Shown piece by piece: positions 1 to 10,900 of a stretch of 64,000 nt of DNA (its first letter is position 1; every line of letters begins with the position of its first letter). The notes below the pieces were generated by a model. It was given only the letters and a program-made list of their open reading frames with translations. It ran no database searches and was not told the origin of the DNA. The translations under genes and the position numbers were made by a program. The stretch is from Callorhinus ursinus (Eukaryota; Chordata; Mammalia; Carnivora; Otariidae), in contig NW_020312966.1 of assembly GCF_003265705.1 (NCBI RefSeq), positions 25,810,293 to 25,874,292 on the forward strand. Direction: 5' to 3'.

Positions 1-1650
1 GAGATAGGACTGAGGGAGGGGGAAGAATGATAAACCCCAAATAGTAACGCCTCTGGGTAGAAAGAAAAGGTGACATTGAGGAGGCAGATAGCACAGGCTT
101 TAAAGCTACTGACGGTGTTTGATTTTGTAAAAGCCATGTTGTGCAAATCTGTGTATTTGTTTTATTTCTATATATTGCATTGTTGAATATGTGTATAGTT
201 GTATGCGTTCACATTTGCACAGTGAAATATACTGTATCATATTAAATCTTATGTGGTTGAAAGCAATTAAAATACAGTAAAAAATTTTAAATCTTAAAGC
301 GTCTTGTACATATTAACCAATACAGGTACTAGGGATTCTATTAAAATTTGGGGGCTAGCTCATGGGGAAAAAAAACTTAAAGCATTTCAGCTTCCTTTTT
401 AAGACAACTTCAGAAATACAAACCCACTCGAAATGTTTTGCTATCACGGCAGTGTTCAAGGGAGAAAAATTCCCTGGGAAGCTGCAGGAAGGCCCACGAA
501 AGAGCAAAGTTGCACTTTCTGTCAGCTGAGTGAAGTTCACGGCTGACTCATCTCCCAGGTCATAGTCCTGCAGCCCCGGAGAATACAGCAGGATATGCAT
601 CATTTGTGCTGAAAGGCGCGCCCGGGTGTTAAGTTCGCGATTTTAATTGATGACTATATTAAATTCGCCAGGAGGACGTGGTATCTGGAGAGCGATTTGT
701 GGCTTCTCTGGACACATCAGGGCAATCCACTCTCTGCAGAGACACGGTCACTGAGGATGACAAGTCGAAACGAAGACCAGCCTTCTCTCTTAAGTGGGCT
801 GTGCAGTCTGGGCCCACCCTGCCTGCATTTACGGGCAGCGGAAACCTCCTTTGGTTGAGTATTCTTCAAAGCCTTCTGCTCTGAGAATTTGAGGGAGGCT
901 TAAGGCTCCTGAAAGCTTTTCTTATTCTTCTTTAGGGCCAGCTTCATGGGGACAGCCCTGTGTTTCACTTATTGCTTTTGCTGTCATCATCTCGAAATTC
1001 CTATTACTTTTTCACGAGAGGCCCTGTGTTTTCATCTTGCGTGGGGCCCTGCAAATTTATTAGCCAGCACAACCCTCATCAATTCGTTCCTTTCCCAAGT
1101 TAATGTACTTTACCCTCACATTTTTCTCCTGCTATTTCAGTGTTACCTCTTACTAATTTTGGTTACCAAACACTGACTCTTGGTCTTTTTGTTTTCTCTT
1201 TATTTTTTCTCCCTTCCTTTATTTCTCTTTTTCTTTTCTGCTACTTCCTTCCCCAAGCAGTGGTTAGCAGGATGGATGGATGCGAGAGGCTGACTGCCTG
1301 GGGTCAGTTCAGTTCCTGCAACATATTAGCAGGGAGGCTCTGGGCTGGTTACTCAATCTCTTCGGGTCTTCGCCTGTAAATTAGGAAGAAATATTGTACA
1401 TATCTAATGGATTTTGTGAGAATTAAATAAATTAAGTATCTGTAAAGCATTAAGACATTGCTTTATACAGAATAAGTGCTAAACACGTATTAAGTACTTC
1501 AGTAATCTCTTATCCTCATAATGCACTTGCTGTGTTTAAATATACTCAAGTTTCATTTTCCACTTTTACATTATTTCTTTTTAAAATTCCTCTCACCTTG
1601 TATTTTATTTTTTATCTTACTCATTTATTCAAAATAATATTCTCTTATTT
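1..1650. other. gene-free AT-rich stretch, MIR-like part
   Basis: I see no convincing coding exon here. The first 330 bases are AT-rich. Positions 650-900 are moderately GC-rich with one 68-codon frame I cannot match to any family. Positions about 1,325-1,520 read like an old MIR (a 'cctgtaaattaggaag' type core followed by 'aataagtgctaaacac'). An unseen neighbouring gene could have its 3' end here, but nothing shows it. Confidence 0.4.
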
Positions 1651-1758
1651 ATTTTTTATTTATTTTAAGTCATCTCTGCCACACCCAGCATGGGCTTGAA
1701 CTCCCAACCCTGAGATCAAGAGTTGCAGGCTTCACGAGCTGAGCCAGCCAGGCGCCCT
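1651..1758 (-). repeat. CAN-SINE fragment
   Basis: The tRNA-like head is read on the minus strand (GGCGCCTGGCTGGCTCAG, complement of 1,741-1,758) with a short body and a T-rich plus-strand tail copy. It is an older, shorter subtype lacking the CT-rich core. Confidence 0.8.
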
Positions 1759-2311
1759 ATCTTCTCACGTTTTAAGTCTGTTTTGGCATTAATCATTTTG
1801 CTCAAGCTTTACTTAATTCCATGCATTACATCCCTCTAGTACTTTTATTCTTCTGCTCTTTCTCCTCTCTGTACTTCATACACTAAGTGACTTTCTTAAA
1901 AGATCTGATTCTCCGTCTCCTTTCCTGGGTCACCTCCTGCCTTCTGTTGTAACTTCTCCTGTTTTCCTCTGCCTTCTATTCTGCTCAACTTTATTCTGTA
2001 CCCATTTATTTCTCATTTAAGGTGTTTTGCATACCTTCCAGATATTTTGTGTATTTTCTTTATGCGTTTTTACAGCCACTTACGTACAGAGCTGTCCTCC
2101 TTTTTCCTGTAAGTAGATCTCTGGCATCCCATCCGTGCTTCGGCTTCTCCCTGATTTCACAGGTGGGTGTGTGGAGCTTTTATCCTTCTTCCCTCCGATA
2201 TCCTTTAAAAACTTTTTTACACATAATTCTTAAAATTCCAGCATTCTCCTTTTTCCTCATGCTGTATTGTTTTTGAGCATCATTTCTCCCATTACTATAG
2301 AGTCTATTTCT

Positions 2312-2499
2312 TTTTTTTATGAGATTTTATTTTATTTTTTATGATTTTATTTATTTATTCACGAGAGACAGAGAGAGGCAGAGGGAGAAGCAGGCTCCCA
2401 AGGAGCAGGGAGCCCGATGCGGGACTCGATCCCAGGACCCTGGGGTCACGACCTGAGCCGAAGGCAGACGCTTGACCGACTGAGCCACCCAGGCGCCCT
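2312..2499 (-). repeat. CAN-SINE, full length
   Basis: Complete tRNA-Lys-derived SINE in minus orientation, flanked by the direct repeat GTCTATTTCTT, which marks the insertion site. Confidence 0.93.
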
Positions 2500-2935
2500 G
2501 TCTATTTCTTATTTTACACTTTTCCTTCACGGATTTACATGTTTCATTTCTTTTTCTCTTTCTTCATTTTTACTCTTTCCACTCATCCTCCTCAATTTCT
2601 TCTTCTCCCTCTTTATGTATGCTCATCCTCTTATTAAATGTTTTATATTACTTTTTAATCCTTGTGTGTTAAACAGGATTTCCAGTTTTATTTTAATAAT
2701 GCTTTTCATCTGTAAATTTTTACTATTTAGCTATATATATTTGTCTAGAAATTCAGGTATTCTTTTTTAATTCTATATCTTTACTCCTTGCCTCTTGACT
2801 TAATTTTTCTTTGTTTTCGATACTTGTCTTTCATGTTTTAGACCACCTTAATGCAGACCTTTTGCTGTTTGACACACCCCTGTTTTCATATTATTTTGTT
2901 ACTTTGTTCATCCTAAGCTTGTCTTTGTAGGGTAA

Positions 2936-3312
2936 GTCAGGGTCCGCCAGAGAAACAGAACAAACGGGATGTGGAGAGAGAGACAGAGACAGAGAGAGAG
3001 ACACAGGGAGAGATTTGAAGGAATTGGCTCACCCCGTTGTGGGGACTGGCCGGCCGCCCGCTGGGCTGGAGACCCAGGGAAGAGCAGATCTTTACAGTTC
3101 TGGTCCCAAGGCAGGCTGGAGGCAGAATTTCTTTACTGATTGGGTGACACCCACCACATTATGTAGGGTATTCTGGTTTGCTCAAAATTACCGATTTAAA
3201 TATTAATCTCATCTAAAAAATACCTTCAAGTAATATCCAGACTGGCGTTTGACCAAACACCTGGATACAGACAGCCTCGGCAAGATAGCACATAAAATCA
3301 ACCACCCCACCT
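2936..3312 (-). repeat. ancient interspersed repeat, family unresolved
   Basis: The segment opens with 'agggtccgccagagaaacag' and runs through an AG-rich tract, 'aaggaattggctcacc' and 'catctaaaaaataccttca' to 'cacataaaatcaacca'. I recognise this as a widespread mammalian interspersed repeat but cannot name the family securely. Strand is tentative. Confidence 0.5.
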
Positions 3313-4292
3313 CATGTGGTAGCCCCTCAGAGCTCTGTCCCTGGGAATGCTCCCCTCCTCCTTAGGTTTTAGGATCTGTCCTCTGCGTGTCCCGTGGGCC
3401 ATCGCTTTCTCCAAGCAGCCTTAGCTAGTGTGTATTTTTTAAATGCTTTCAACAGATGCCATCCAGAGTGGTGCTCCATCTTGAGGGGTTGGTTGCAAAC
3501 AAAGGTCTCCGCACCGTTCTCTCGGAGAACCACAGAACGAGGTCAAAACACAAGACCACAAACTTTATTTTAAGCACGCTGTCTGTATTGCCTTCCCCTT
3601 CCTTTCAACCAGCCACTCCAGGAATAGAGATCATGGTCTCCACGGCCACCACGGAGCTAGGGACGGCTGGATGGTAGGTGGGTAGGCAGAAGGGCCATAA
3701 GACTTTCTTACCAAAATCAAGTCCTCTTTTTCTCATTAAGCACGCCCCTGGTTCCTGTAAGTTTTCTGCTAGATCTCGGACTTCCAAAAACGTTGATTCT
3801 GTTCGTTGTTGCCAACTCCGTGGTTGCTACCGTGGAGGAAGTGATATTCGGAGCCCCCAACTCTGACATTTCCATGATGTCACTCCTGCCTGTTTATCTG
3901 TAAAGAACATTTCTTGCAGGCAGGTTATAATTGACTCTTGCTTTTTTTTTTTTTTTTTTTAATCCTGTCTGACAACATTCAGCTTTTTAATTGTTATGGT
4001 TAGCCTACTTATATTTGATTTATGTAATTTGTAATTTAGGTGGATTTAAGTCTACCGTCTTGCGGTTTTTCTGTTTGTCCCCGTTGTTATTTGTTTTTCT
4101 CTCCCCACCCCTTTTTCGTGTTATTCTGGATTAGTTTTAAGCAAGGATATGACACAATCAAACATAATTATCTTCCACATAGTAGATGAGTTGAATGGCA
4201 AAGTTGAACAAGAAAATTGAACTAATTATAAATGCATCTCAGTGCACCACAAAAGAGATTTTCGAGGCATGAATTAAAAAATAAATGGGGAT
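3313..4292. other. no gene seen
   Basis: Short frames at 3,456-3,866 overlap on both strands and lack any recognisable domain. A T-run of about 18 bases lies at 3,943-3,960. I see nothing else of note. Confidence 0.4.
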
Positions 4293-4464
4293 GGGGCGCC
4301 TGGGTGGCTCAGCCAGTTAAGGGTCTGCCTTTGGCTCAGGTCAGGATCTCAGGGTCCTCGGATGGAGCCCCATGTTGGGCTCCCTGCTCAGCGGGGAGTC
4401 TGCTTCTCCCCTCCACTTGTGCTCTCTCTCTGTGTCTCAAATAAACAAAATCTTTTAAAAAAAT
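4293..4464 (+). repeat. CAN-SINE, full length
   Basis: Head GGGGCGCCTGGGTGGCTCAG, body, and AAATAAA tail. The flanks share AAATAAATGnGGA as a target-site duplication. Confidence 0.93.
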
Positions 4465-4769
4465 AAATGTGGAAGAATGAGCCAGGGAAGGAGGGATATA
4501 GTGCTTACATGTGGGGACTAGAATCGGTATGACATTTCTTTGACTAGGGAAGTGAAAGTTGTAGAAAATACTAAAATGATACTACTTTCAGCTCGAAACT
4601 CAATGAATGCTGCTGCCTGAGAGAGGAGCAACAAATTTGGAGTCTTAAATCATGAGTAGAGTTTGGGAAATGTGTGTGAGTGTGTGTATGTGGTCAGTAG
4701 TTCTGGAACTCAGGAGGAAGGTCTTGGGCAGAAGCCATCATTCAGGTAATAATGAATCACTGCAAGTTC

Positions 4770-5666
4770 CTAAACATGACAGGATTGTCCAAATTGGCCT
4801 TGGGTTCATGGACAACTTATTGCCATTCATTATATATATGTATATCTTATTCATTCAACCTCATCAGAAAAAGCCCTTAGATAGGATTCACATTCACCTA
4901 ACTTTGGCCAGTGTTAATCACAGCTACCTTCAGGGGCATCCCATAGATAGTGACATCCTTTGGAATTAGAAATATTTTGGAGGATATTGGTTGTAAAGCA
5001 GTGCTATACACTTTTAGAGTGACACTGGGTGCTTGTATTTGCACTTCTTCGCTGCTAAGTACATCTCAGGCCATTATTATCAGTCCTGCTCATTCCAAGT
5101 GGGCATGGCTCAAGCCCAGAATCTTCACACACATTCTGCCCTTGTTGATTTATTCCTGGATAAGCAGTGTGCTAATGAACACGTGCGTGATCATAAGCAC
5201 TCCTGCCACCAACAGTTCCACTGAAGTTGGACTCATGTATTGTCTGAGGTTCTATAAAACAAGACGGTTCACATAACCATTATGCAGTGTTATTTCAAAG
5301 TGTCGTGTTTATGCTAGATTCCTTCTTTTTGTTCTTCATGATTTGGACCGGTTTCCACATGGTGATTGTCCTCTTCAGGCATCACAAGACACCCATGCAT
5401 ATCCACAGTCCCAGCCTCTCTCTACAATCTTCTCCCGAGACAACAGCCACCCATACTATCCTCTTGCTAGTGAGCTGCTTTGTTTTCTTCTATGGGACTA
5501 ACTTGGGTCTTTCCATTCATATGAATTCTGTATATGAGAAAAACCTGATGCTGGAGAACCATCACTAGTTTTCTTTCATCTTGCCCTGGTGCTGATTAAA
5601 TATGATAATAGAGTTTCCCGATCTACCTGTGCCATTTCAGATATGATCATTTCCCCTTGCTCATAA
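4770..5666 (+). pseudogene. vomeronasal type-1 receptor (V1R) pseudogene
   Basis: V1Rs are seven-helix pheromone receptors of vomeronasal neurons, encoded by a single coding exon of about 300 codons. Pieces of one protein are spread over three frames. Frame A ends with a first-loop piece (HQKKPLDRIHIHLTLA). Frame B (4,950-5,276) carries FGIRNILEDIGCKAVLYTFR, the conserved start of helix 3, then QAIIISPAHSKWAWLKP, the second-loop signature. Frame C (5,287-5,568) carries HIHSPSLS and SPETTATHTILLLVSCFVFF, the helix 6 entry. A carboxyl piece continues past a stop at 5,566-5,568 to about 5,666. At least two frameshifts and one stop make it non-functional. Human 6p22.1 holds VN1R pseudogenes at this syntenic position, from memory; I do not assign a specific symbol. 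Confidence 0.88.
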
Positions 5667-5967
5667 TGGAGATTTCTATTGCATCTAAAAAATACTTGAT
5701 AAAAATTATTTTAATTGCGGGGGAGCATGGTTTTAGAATCCTTATGAGTATAGACAGTAGTCCTGATTACCCCTAGATAAAAATTTGGGAAATATTAATC
5801 CATTTAGAGTCAATCTATGAAAGTCTCGTCAAGAATAAAAGAGCACATTGTAGATGAATACATACAATATAACGTACATATAAATTCTAAAAACAGAAAA
5901 TTTTATCTGTAAAAAATTCTGATGTAGTACAAATTAAAAAATGTAACTACATGGTTAGAAATCAAAT

Positions 5968-6032
5968 TCAGGGTCATGAGTTCAAACCCTGCGTTGGGCT
6001 CCATGCACGGGGCCTACCCAACAAAACAAAAA
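5968..6032 (+). repeat. CAN-SINE fragment, body only
   Basis: The stretch 'gggtcatgagttcaaaccct' and the following 'gttgggctcc' match the B-box and body of the short SINE subtype seen at 6,288. The head is missing. Confidence 0.55.
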
Positions 6033-6287
6033 GAAGTGAGGATGGTGGTTACTTTTCAGGGAAAAGTGACTGACAGGTAGACAGTGGTTGTCTCTGAGGT
6101 GCTGGCAATACCTCATTTCTTGAACTAGATGGGGAGCTTACTTGCTTGTTTTCTGTGTGAAAATTTTTTGACCTACATCCTTATGATTTGTGTGCTTCAA
6201 AGAGTTATAAATCCATTCTTTAAAAGTTTAAGGATGTTATAAGTCAGTATGTATGTTATAAATCAATTCTTTAAGAGTTACTCTAGA
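6033..6287. other. no gene seen
   Basis: Unique-looking AT-rich sequence with a local near-repeat, 'ataaatccattctttaaaag' followed by 'ataaatcaattctttaagag', about 50 bases apart. There is no coding signal. Confidence 0.35.
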
Positions 6288-6402
6288 GGGGTGCCTGGCT
6301 GGCTCAGTTGGAAGAGCATGTGGCTCTTGATCTTGGGGTCATGAGTTCAAGCCCCATGTTGGGTGTAGAGATGACTTAAATAAATGTAAAAAAGAAAAGA
6401 AA
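6288..6402 (+). repeat. CAN-SINE, short old subtype
   Basis: Head GGGGTGCCTGGCTGGCTCAG, then a B-box region 'gggtcatgagttcaagcccc' and a direct A-rich tail, with no CT-rich core. It is closer to the parental tRNA-Lys than the long subtype. Confidence 0.85.
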
Positions 6403-6869
6403 GGAGTTCATTTTAGAAGATGACCATTAATAACATTAAAGAGACTTGAGGGACATGTAGAAAAAAGATCTAGAAGGAAAAGAGAACACACCACAGCATG
6501 ATGGCACCCCCTTGCTTTTGCTCTCTAGAGCGCTTACTCGTAGACGCAAAATTGTGCTTCTATTTTAGCAACTTCTACACTGAGGCAGAGCGAAGTCATT
6601 GGAATCTGCTCAAAATGGAGAAAACCCTATATTATCACGTGCCCCCCCCCGGTATATACTCAGATTAATGATGACCTAGAGAGAAAACTCAACCCTCACT
6701 CCCAGTGAATGCAGGAAAAAATGATCTTGTCCCTTAGGAAAGCTGTGGAGTAAAAGAAATGGAAAACATCCCCACTGCTGAGAAGCCAGAGCCCCACAGT
6801 GGACCTCTAAGTAGAGAGGCATCCTAGATGCATTTCCTGAGGAGTTCAGGGAGCCCTAAGTCATAAACT

Positions 6870-7240
6870 TAGTTTGAGGTTTGTATTACTCATCTATTAC
6901 TGTAACAAGTAACTCCAAATTCAGTGGCTTAAAAAAAAAAAGACAGCGATTTATTATCTCGTGGTATCTATAGGTCAGAGATTTAGGAGTGTCTTACCTG
7001 GGTAGTTGCAGCTCAGGGTCTCTCATGAGGTTGCAAACAAGACGACAGCTGGAGCTCGAGTCATCTGAACGTTTGCCTGTGGCTGGAGGATCCCGAGCCA
7101 CGTGCTCAGTAGGTGCAGGCAGGAAGACTCCCTTCCTCCCCCTGGGGGGCGTCTTCATAGGGCTGCCATGACTTAGCAACTGCCTTCCCAGAGAGCCAGA
7201 TCCATCACGTAAGTTCGGTCACAAAAGACCAGCCCTGATA
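6870..7240. repeat. ancient interspersed repeat, family unresolved
   Basis: The opening 'ttactcatctattactgtaa' with 'caagtaactccaaattcagt', 'ggcttaaaa' and 'tttattatctc' is a motif set I know from a common mammalian repeat family that I cannot name with certainty. The short frames on both strands here are not genes. Confidence 0.45.
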
Positions 7241-7524
7241 CAGTGACGTGGGGAGCTATGCAAGGGCATGAACATCAAGAGGTAAAGATCACTTGAGGTT
7301 ACCTTAGAGGCTGCCTCCAGAGCCTGGCCTCTGGCCACCAAGGGTCTATGTCTCTTCCATATGCAAAACACACTCACCATTTCCCAAGAGGCCCCGGAGA
7401 TCTCAAAATATAACATTTAAATCATATCTAGGTGTATGTAAGGTAACTCTGGTATAGTTCCTTGGATCCGTCCCTTGAAGAACAAAGAAAGGAAACTGTG
7501 CACCAAAGGAGAAAATGCTGTCAC

Positions 7525-7595
7525 CCCTGCAGGAGGCTTTGGACCCTTGACTCTAGAATTAATGTCTCTTGCTCCACCAGCCAAGCCACATAGGC
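7525..7595 (-). pseudogene. decayed tRNA-Lys copy
   Basis: By hand alignment, about two thirds of positions match the intact tRNA-Lys at 14,476-14,548. The clearest matches are GACCCTTGACTCT, ATTAATGTCT and TTGCTCCACCAGCCAAGCC on the plus strand. It occupies exactly the corresponding position in duplication copy 1. Anticodon stem, B box and acceptor stem no longer pair, so it should not give a functional tRNA. Confidence 0.65.
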
Positions 7596-7830
7596 CCCAG
7601 GAAGTAGCTTTTATTTGTCTACACAGATGGTTTTAGCGAACATCACTGCTGATGATTAGTATTGTAGATACACTCTTGGACTCAGGGAAGACAGCTGAAG
7701 AAATAGTTCCAAGTCCATGGGGCCGATTCACTGAACAGAAGTGTAGTCACGTATTCTGAGTGCTACTTGGTGTTCACTGGGGAGCTGTTACTTGTTATGT
7801 TTGTACTATGTCTAACAAACCATACTAGCA

Positions 7831-8016
7831 GGGCACCTGGTTGGCTCAGTTGGTTAAGTGACTGCCTTGGGCTCAGGTCATGATCCCAGGGTCCTGGGAC
7901 CGAGTCCCGTATCGGGCTCCCTGCTCAGAGGGGAGTCTGCTTCTCCCTCTCCTTCTGCCTGCCTCTCTGCCTATTCTCTCTCTCTGTCAAATAAATAAAT
8001 AAAATCTTTAAAAACA
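7831..8016 (+). repeat. CAN-SINE, full length
   Basis: Flanked by AACAAACCATACTAGC and AACAAACCATACTGGC as the target-site duplication. It interrupts duplication copy 1. Confidence 0.94.
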
Positions 8017-8333
8017 AACAAACCATACTGGCTTAGATAGAAGGGGTGTAAATAGCATCAACACAATAATCCTTATTTATTTACCTTCGGTTTGTAAGAG
8101 TGGGACTCGAAAAGTGGAACCAACTGATTGTCTTCCATAAATACTTACTAATACTTAATATGCTCACTGGCCACCTTTTGATGACTAAGAAAAACAAAAC
8201 TAATGACAAAGCAGGAAAAGTGGAAAGCAATCAGTGGAGAGCAATAGTTGGAATTACTGTGTTTTGCCAAATATTTATTGATGTAAAAAAAAATCAACAA
8301 TTCATAGGGAAGGGAATGTCCCAGCAAATACGA

Positions 8334-8359
8334 CCCCCCCCCCCCCCCCCGCCCCCCCC
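8334..8359. repeat. poly-C tract
   Basis: Seventeen C, one G, then eight C. The length may be unreliable in the assembly. Confidence 0.9.
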
Positions 8360-9219
8360 TTCTCTTCACTTGTGGGGGTATTTTTTTCTAATCAACATTT
8401 TTTTTTTTTTTTACCAGTTTGGAACACCCTCATATGCTTTTATAACCATTACCTAACATTTTTCATCAGATACGCACAGAGACTGTAATGACTGGTATAT
8501 TGTAAACTTTTAAGTATTTTTTGAAGTGTAGCATCACACTCCTTTATTGTACCAAATGGAATCTAAAAACCATAGTGATTGAATACCTGCCAACATCCCC
8601 TGGAAAAAATAGAAAAGCATGCCCTTCTATGACAGTTGGAAATTTTATATTGATTCTCTTGCTCCTTGAATGAGTTTTATGCCAGTATAATGTATGTTTA
8701 CTTAAAGTCCTTTGATCATGCTGCTGTACTAGTTTGCACCAAATATAAGTGTAAATATTGAAATCTGAGATTTTGCTGTTTGATGGGACCACAAATCTGT
8801 GTTATAATGAATTCTTTTAGTTTGAGTTATATTTTCATTACTAGTAGTATGCAATGCAAACAAAACATCACAAGCAGATAATAAATTTGAAAACCCCTTT
8901 ACTGGAATATGCAACAGAAGTAAATTGGAGTTTGTCACCTCCTCCATGAAATCCCCTACAGCATATAAGACCACCTCAACTGAAGGAATATTTCCAATTG
9001 CTCTTTTATTGGGCACCCTGGATGGAAGGGATTTTACAATTCCCCGAACTTCAGGTAGGTGGAAGCTTTTGAGAATTGTCTACTGGGAGACAGCATGATT
9101 TCAAAGAAGGCTGGGGAAGAGGAATCCAAATTAGAGGAGGACATGAAAGATCTAAAAACTAGTTTAGGCTTTTGGGCTCGTTAGCTTAATGAGTAAAACT
9201 TAGCAAGAGGGAAGCAAGC

Positions 9220-9224
9220 AAAAA
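9220..9224 (-). terminator. Pol III terminator of tRNA-iMet
   Basis: A run of five A on the plus strand gives TTTTT on the transcribed strand, eight bases past the 3' end of the tRNA. This is the usual Pol III stop signal. Confidence 0.85.
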
Positions 9225-9232
9225 CTGCTTCC

Positions 9233-9304
9233 TAGCAGAGGATGGTTTCGATCCATCGACCTCTGGGTTATGGGCCCAGCACGCTCCCGCTGCGCCACTC
9301 TGCT
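9233..9304 (-). tRNA. initiator tRNA-Met (CAU)
   Basis: This 72-base cloverleaf brings methionine to the start codon in the eIF2 ternary complex. Stems pair fully: acceptor AGCAGAG/CTCTGCT with the initiator-type A1:U72 pair, anticodon stem CTGGG/CCCAG with three G:C pairs, and T stem GATGG/CCATC. The loop CCCATAA has C33, as vertebrate initiators do. The T loop ATCGAAA gives the initiator-specific A54 and A60. The sequence equals the human initiator as I remember it, except for D-loop position 20, which is G instead of the conserved A. Internal A and B boxes are intact and a T5 terminator follows. There is no intron and the 3' CCA is not encoded, as expected in eukaryotes. Confidence 0.96.
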
Positions 9305-9379
9305 TGTTGGCCTCGCTTTTCTCCTGTGTCTATTAATGATTAAGATCACCTTTTCCACGCTGAGAAAATGATCCTCTTT

Positions 9380-9940
9380 TTTCTTAATTCCTTCCCTTCT
9401 GATGGGTTTTTCGGAGAGTAGCTCTCCCACGACCAGGTGGCTAAGGGCCGACCCTTCCGGGGCTGCCCTTTTCCAACCTGCCAAAAGAGCGTCCAAGCTC
9501 GGGAATTTTTTTTTTTCCCCCTTAATTTTATTTGTTTTTCTGGAGCCGCTCTTTGCTCAGAGAGCTGAGGAAGAGCGCGCCCAGCAAAACCGGGTGGAGC
9601 CTTTTCGGGCGGAATCTGAGGATCCGGAGCGGACCCTGAACCACCATCAGTGAGAGGAATCCTGCTGACCGCCGCGCTTGTTTTGTCTCCAAAAGTCTCA
9701 AAGACGATCGTTTGGATGAAAAAGTTTATTTGCTTGCAAGGGCGCAGATTTTCACAAGGATTTTCACAATGCGCCCGGGAAAGGGGGAATAAACCCAACT
9801 TACTGCTCAAATGATTACATGGCGGCCACAATTTCGACTGGATCTCGTTTGGAGGCGTTGTGACACACACACAGAGGAACTAAAAATGAGAAACTAATAA
9901 AGATAGGGGCTTCCAAACACACCTTGTTAGGACGGCCCCG
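9380..9940. other. no gene seen; GC content rising
   Basis: A 174-codon minus-strand frame and an 83-codon plus-strand frame overlap here, neither with recognisable domains. The stretch is a transition into the GC-rich island that follows. Confidence 0.35.
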
Positions 9941-9949
9941 AACACCAGC

Positions 9950-10900
9950 CCCCGTTTGTCGCTGCCTCTCCGAGGACGCCAGGTCCTAGGGCCCGGGTGC
10001 ACAGCGGTAAACCTCGTATCTTTACTAATGTCAGCTTCTAGATGACGCGCGTTCATGAGCTCGCTCGATCACACGGCTAGGCCGGGGCTCGCACGCCGGT
10101 ATCTCCCCTTACTCCATTTCCCCGTCCGCATCTACACCGAAAGAGCGGCCTCAGCACTGTTTACCTTTGCGGAGGAGTGACGAGCGCAGCGGCCCGCCCA
10201 GCCCAGGATCCTTCTCCCATTCCCCGCCGCGCGCAAAGCCCTTCCCGAGACAGAGCCGGGCCGCGCACCGCACAACCCAGCCGGCGGAGGTTGCGCACGG
10301 CCCTTCCCTGGTCAGAGCTGGTGCGCACGCGGTCCTTGCCCGGGGCAGAGCCGGGGAGCCCGCGGTCCTTGCCCGGGCGCGCACAGCACAACCCGGCGGG
10401 GGCCGGCGGGGGGGGGGGGGCGGGCCGCCGCGGGCGGGGCTGGGGCGCGCACAGCACAACCCGGCGGGGGCCGGCGGGGGAGGGGGAGGGCGGCCCTTCG
10501 CGGGCAGAGCTGGGGCGCGCACAGCACAACCCAGCCGGCGGGGAAGGTTGCGCACAGCCCTTCCCGGGGCAGAGCGGGGGTGCGCACCCCTTGCTCGCCC
10601 CGCTCCTGCAGCTCGGGCCGCGGCCTCGGCAACTCCCTGACACCAGTGTCCCCTCGCGGAGACCGACGGAGAAATATCGCTAGTCACCTTCCGGCCAATT
10701 TCAGGTTTCCCTCGCTTCCGGGGACACTCTCTTACTTCAAACGGCCTTTAATTCGAGCCTTCTTAAGGCAGTCCAGGTGGGATGGAGTTTCCGTTCGGCC
10801 GAGATTTCCTCAGGACAAGGGTGGTCTTGAATTTCAGATTTGTTTTCCCAGACTTCACGTGAGGGAGGAAGGAGCCCAGAGACAGGAACCAGACCGCAGG
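9950..10900. promoter_or_regulatory. CpG-rich island beside tRNA-iMet
   Basis: Dense CpG from about 9,950 to 10,900, including the minisatellite at 10,244-10,580. Long frames in every direction are GC artefacts. No splice-supported gene is visible. It may be an open-chromatin island of the tRNA locus or the promoter of an unseen transcript. Confidence 0.55.
10244..10580. repeat. GC-rich minisatellite, unit about 68-70 bases
   Basis: The motif GCACAGCACAACCC recurs at 10,381, 10,449 and 10,519 (spacing 68 and 70), with a diverged copy at 10,267 (GCACCGCACAACCC). Between them the units share GGCAGAGCnGGGG and CGGnCCTTGCCC/CGGCCCTTC. Frame after frame stays open because of the GC bias, which explains the many overlapping long frames here. 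Confidence 0.85.

Larger units (their letters stand above)
7437..9310. repeat. tandem duplication, copy 1 (keeps tRNA-iMet)
   Basis: This segment is collinear with 14,345-16,225. Anchors shared by eye include: ACTCTTGGACTCAGG with TTCTTGCATTCAGG; GTAAATAGCATCAA with GTAAATGGCATCAA; GGAATCTAAAAA in both; TGAAATCTGA in both; and AGACCACCTCAACTGAAGGA in both. The two copies carry SINE insertions at different places (7,831 here, 15,120 there), so both insertions post-date the duplication. This copy holds a decayed tRNA-Lys (7,525-7,595) and an intact tRNA-iMet (9,233-9,304). The outer limits are approximate. Confidence 0.85.
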
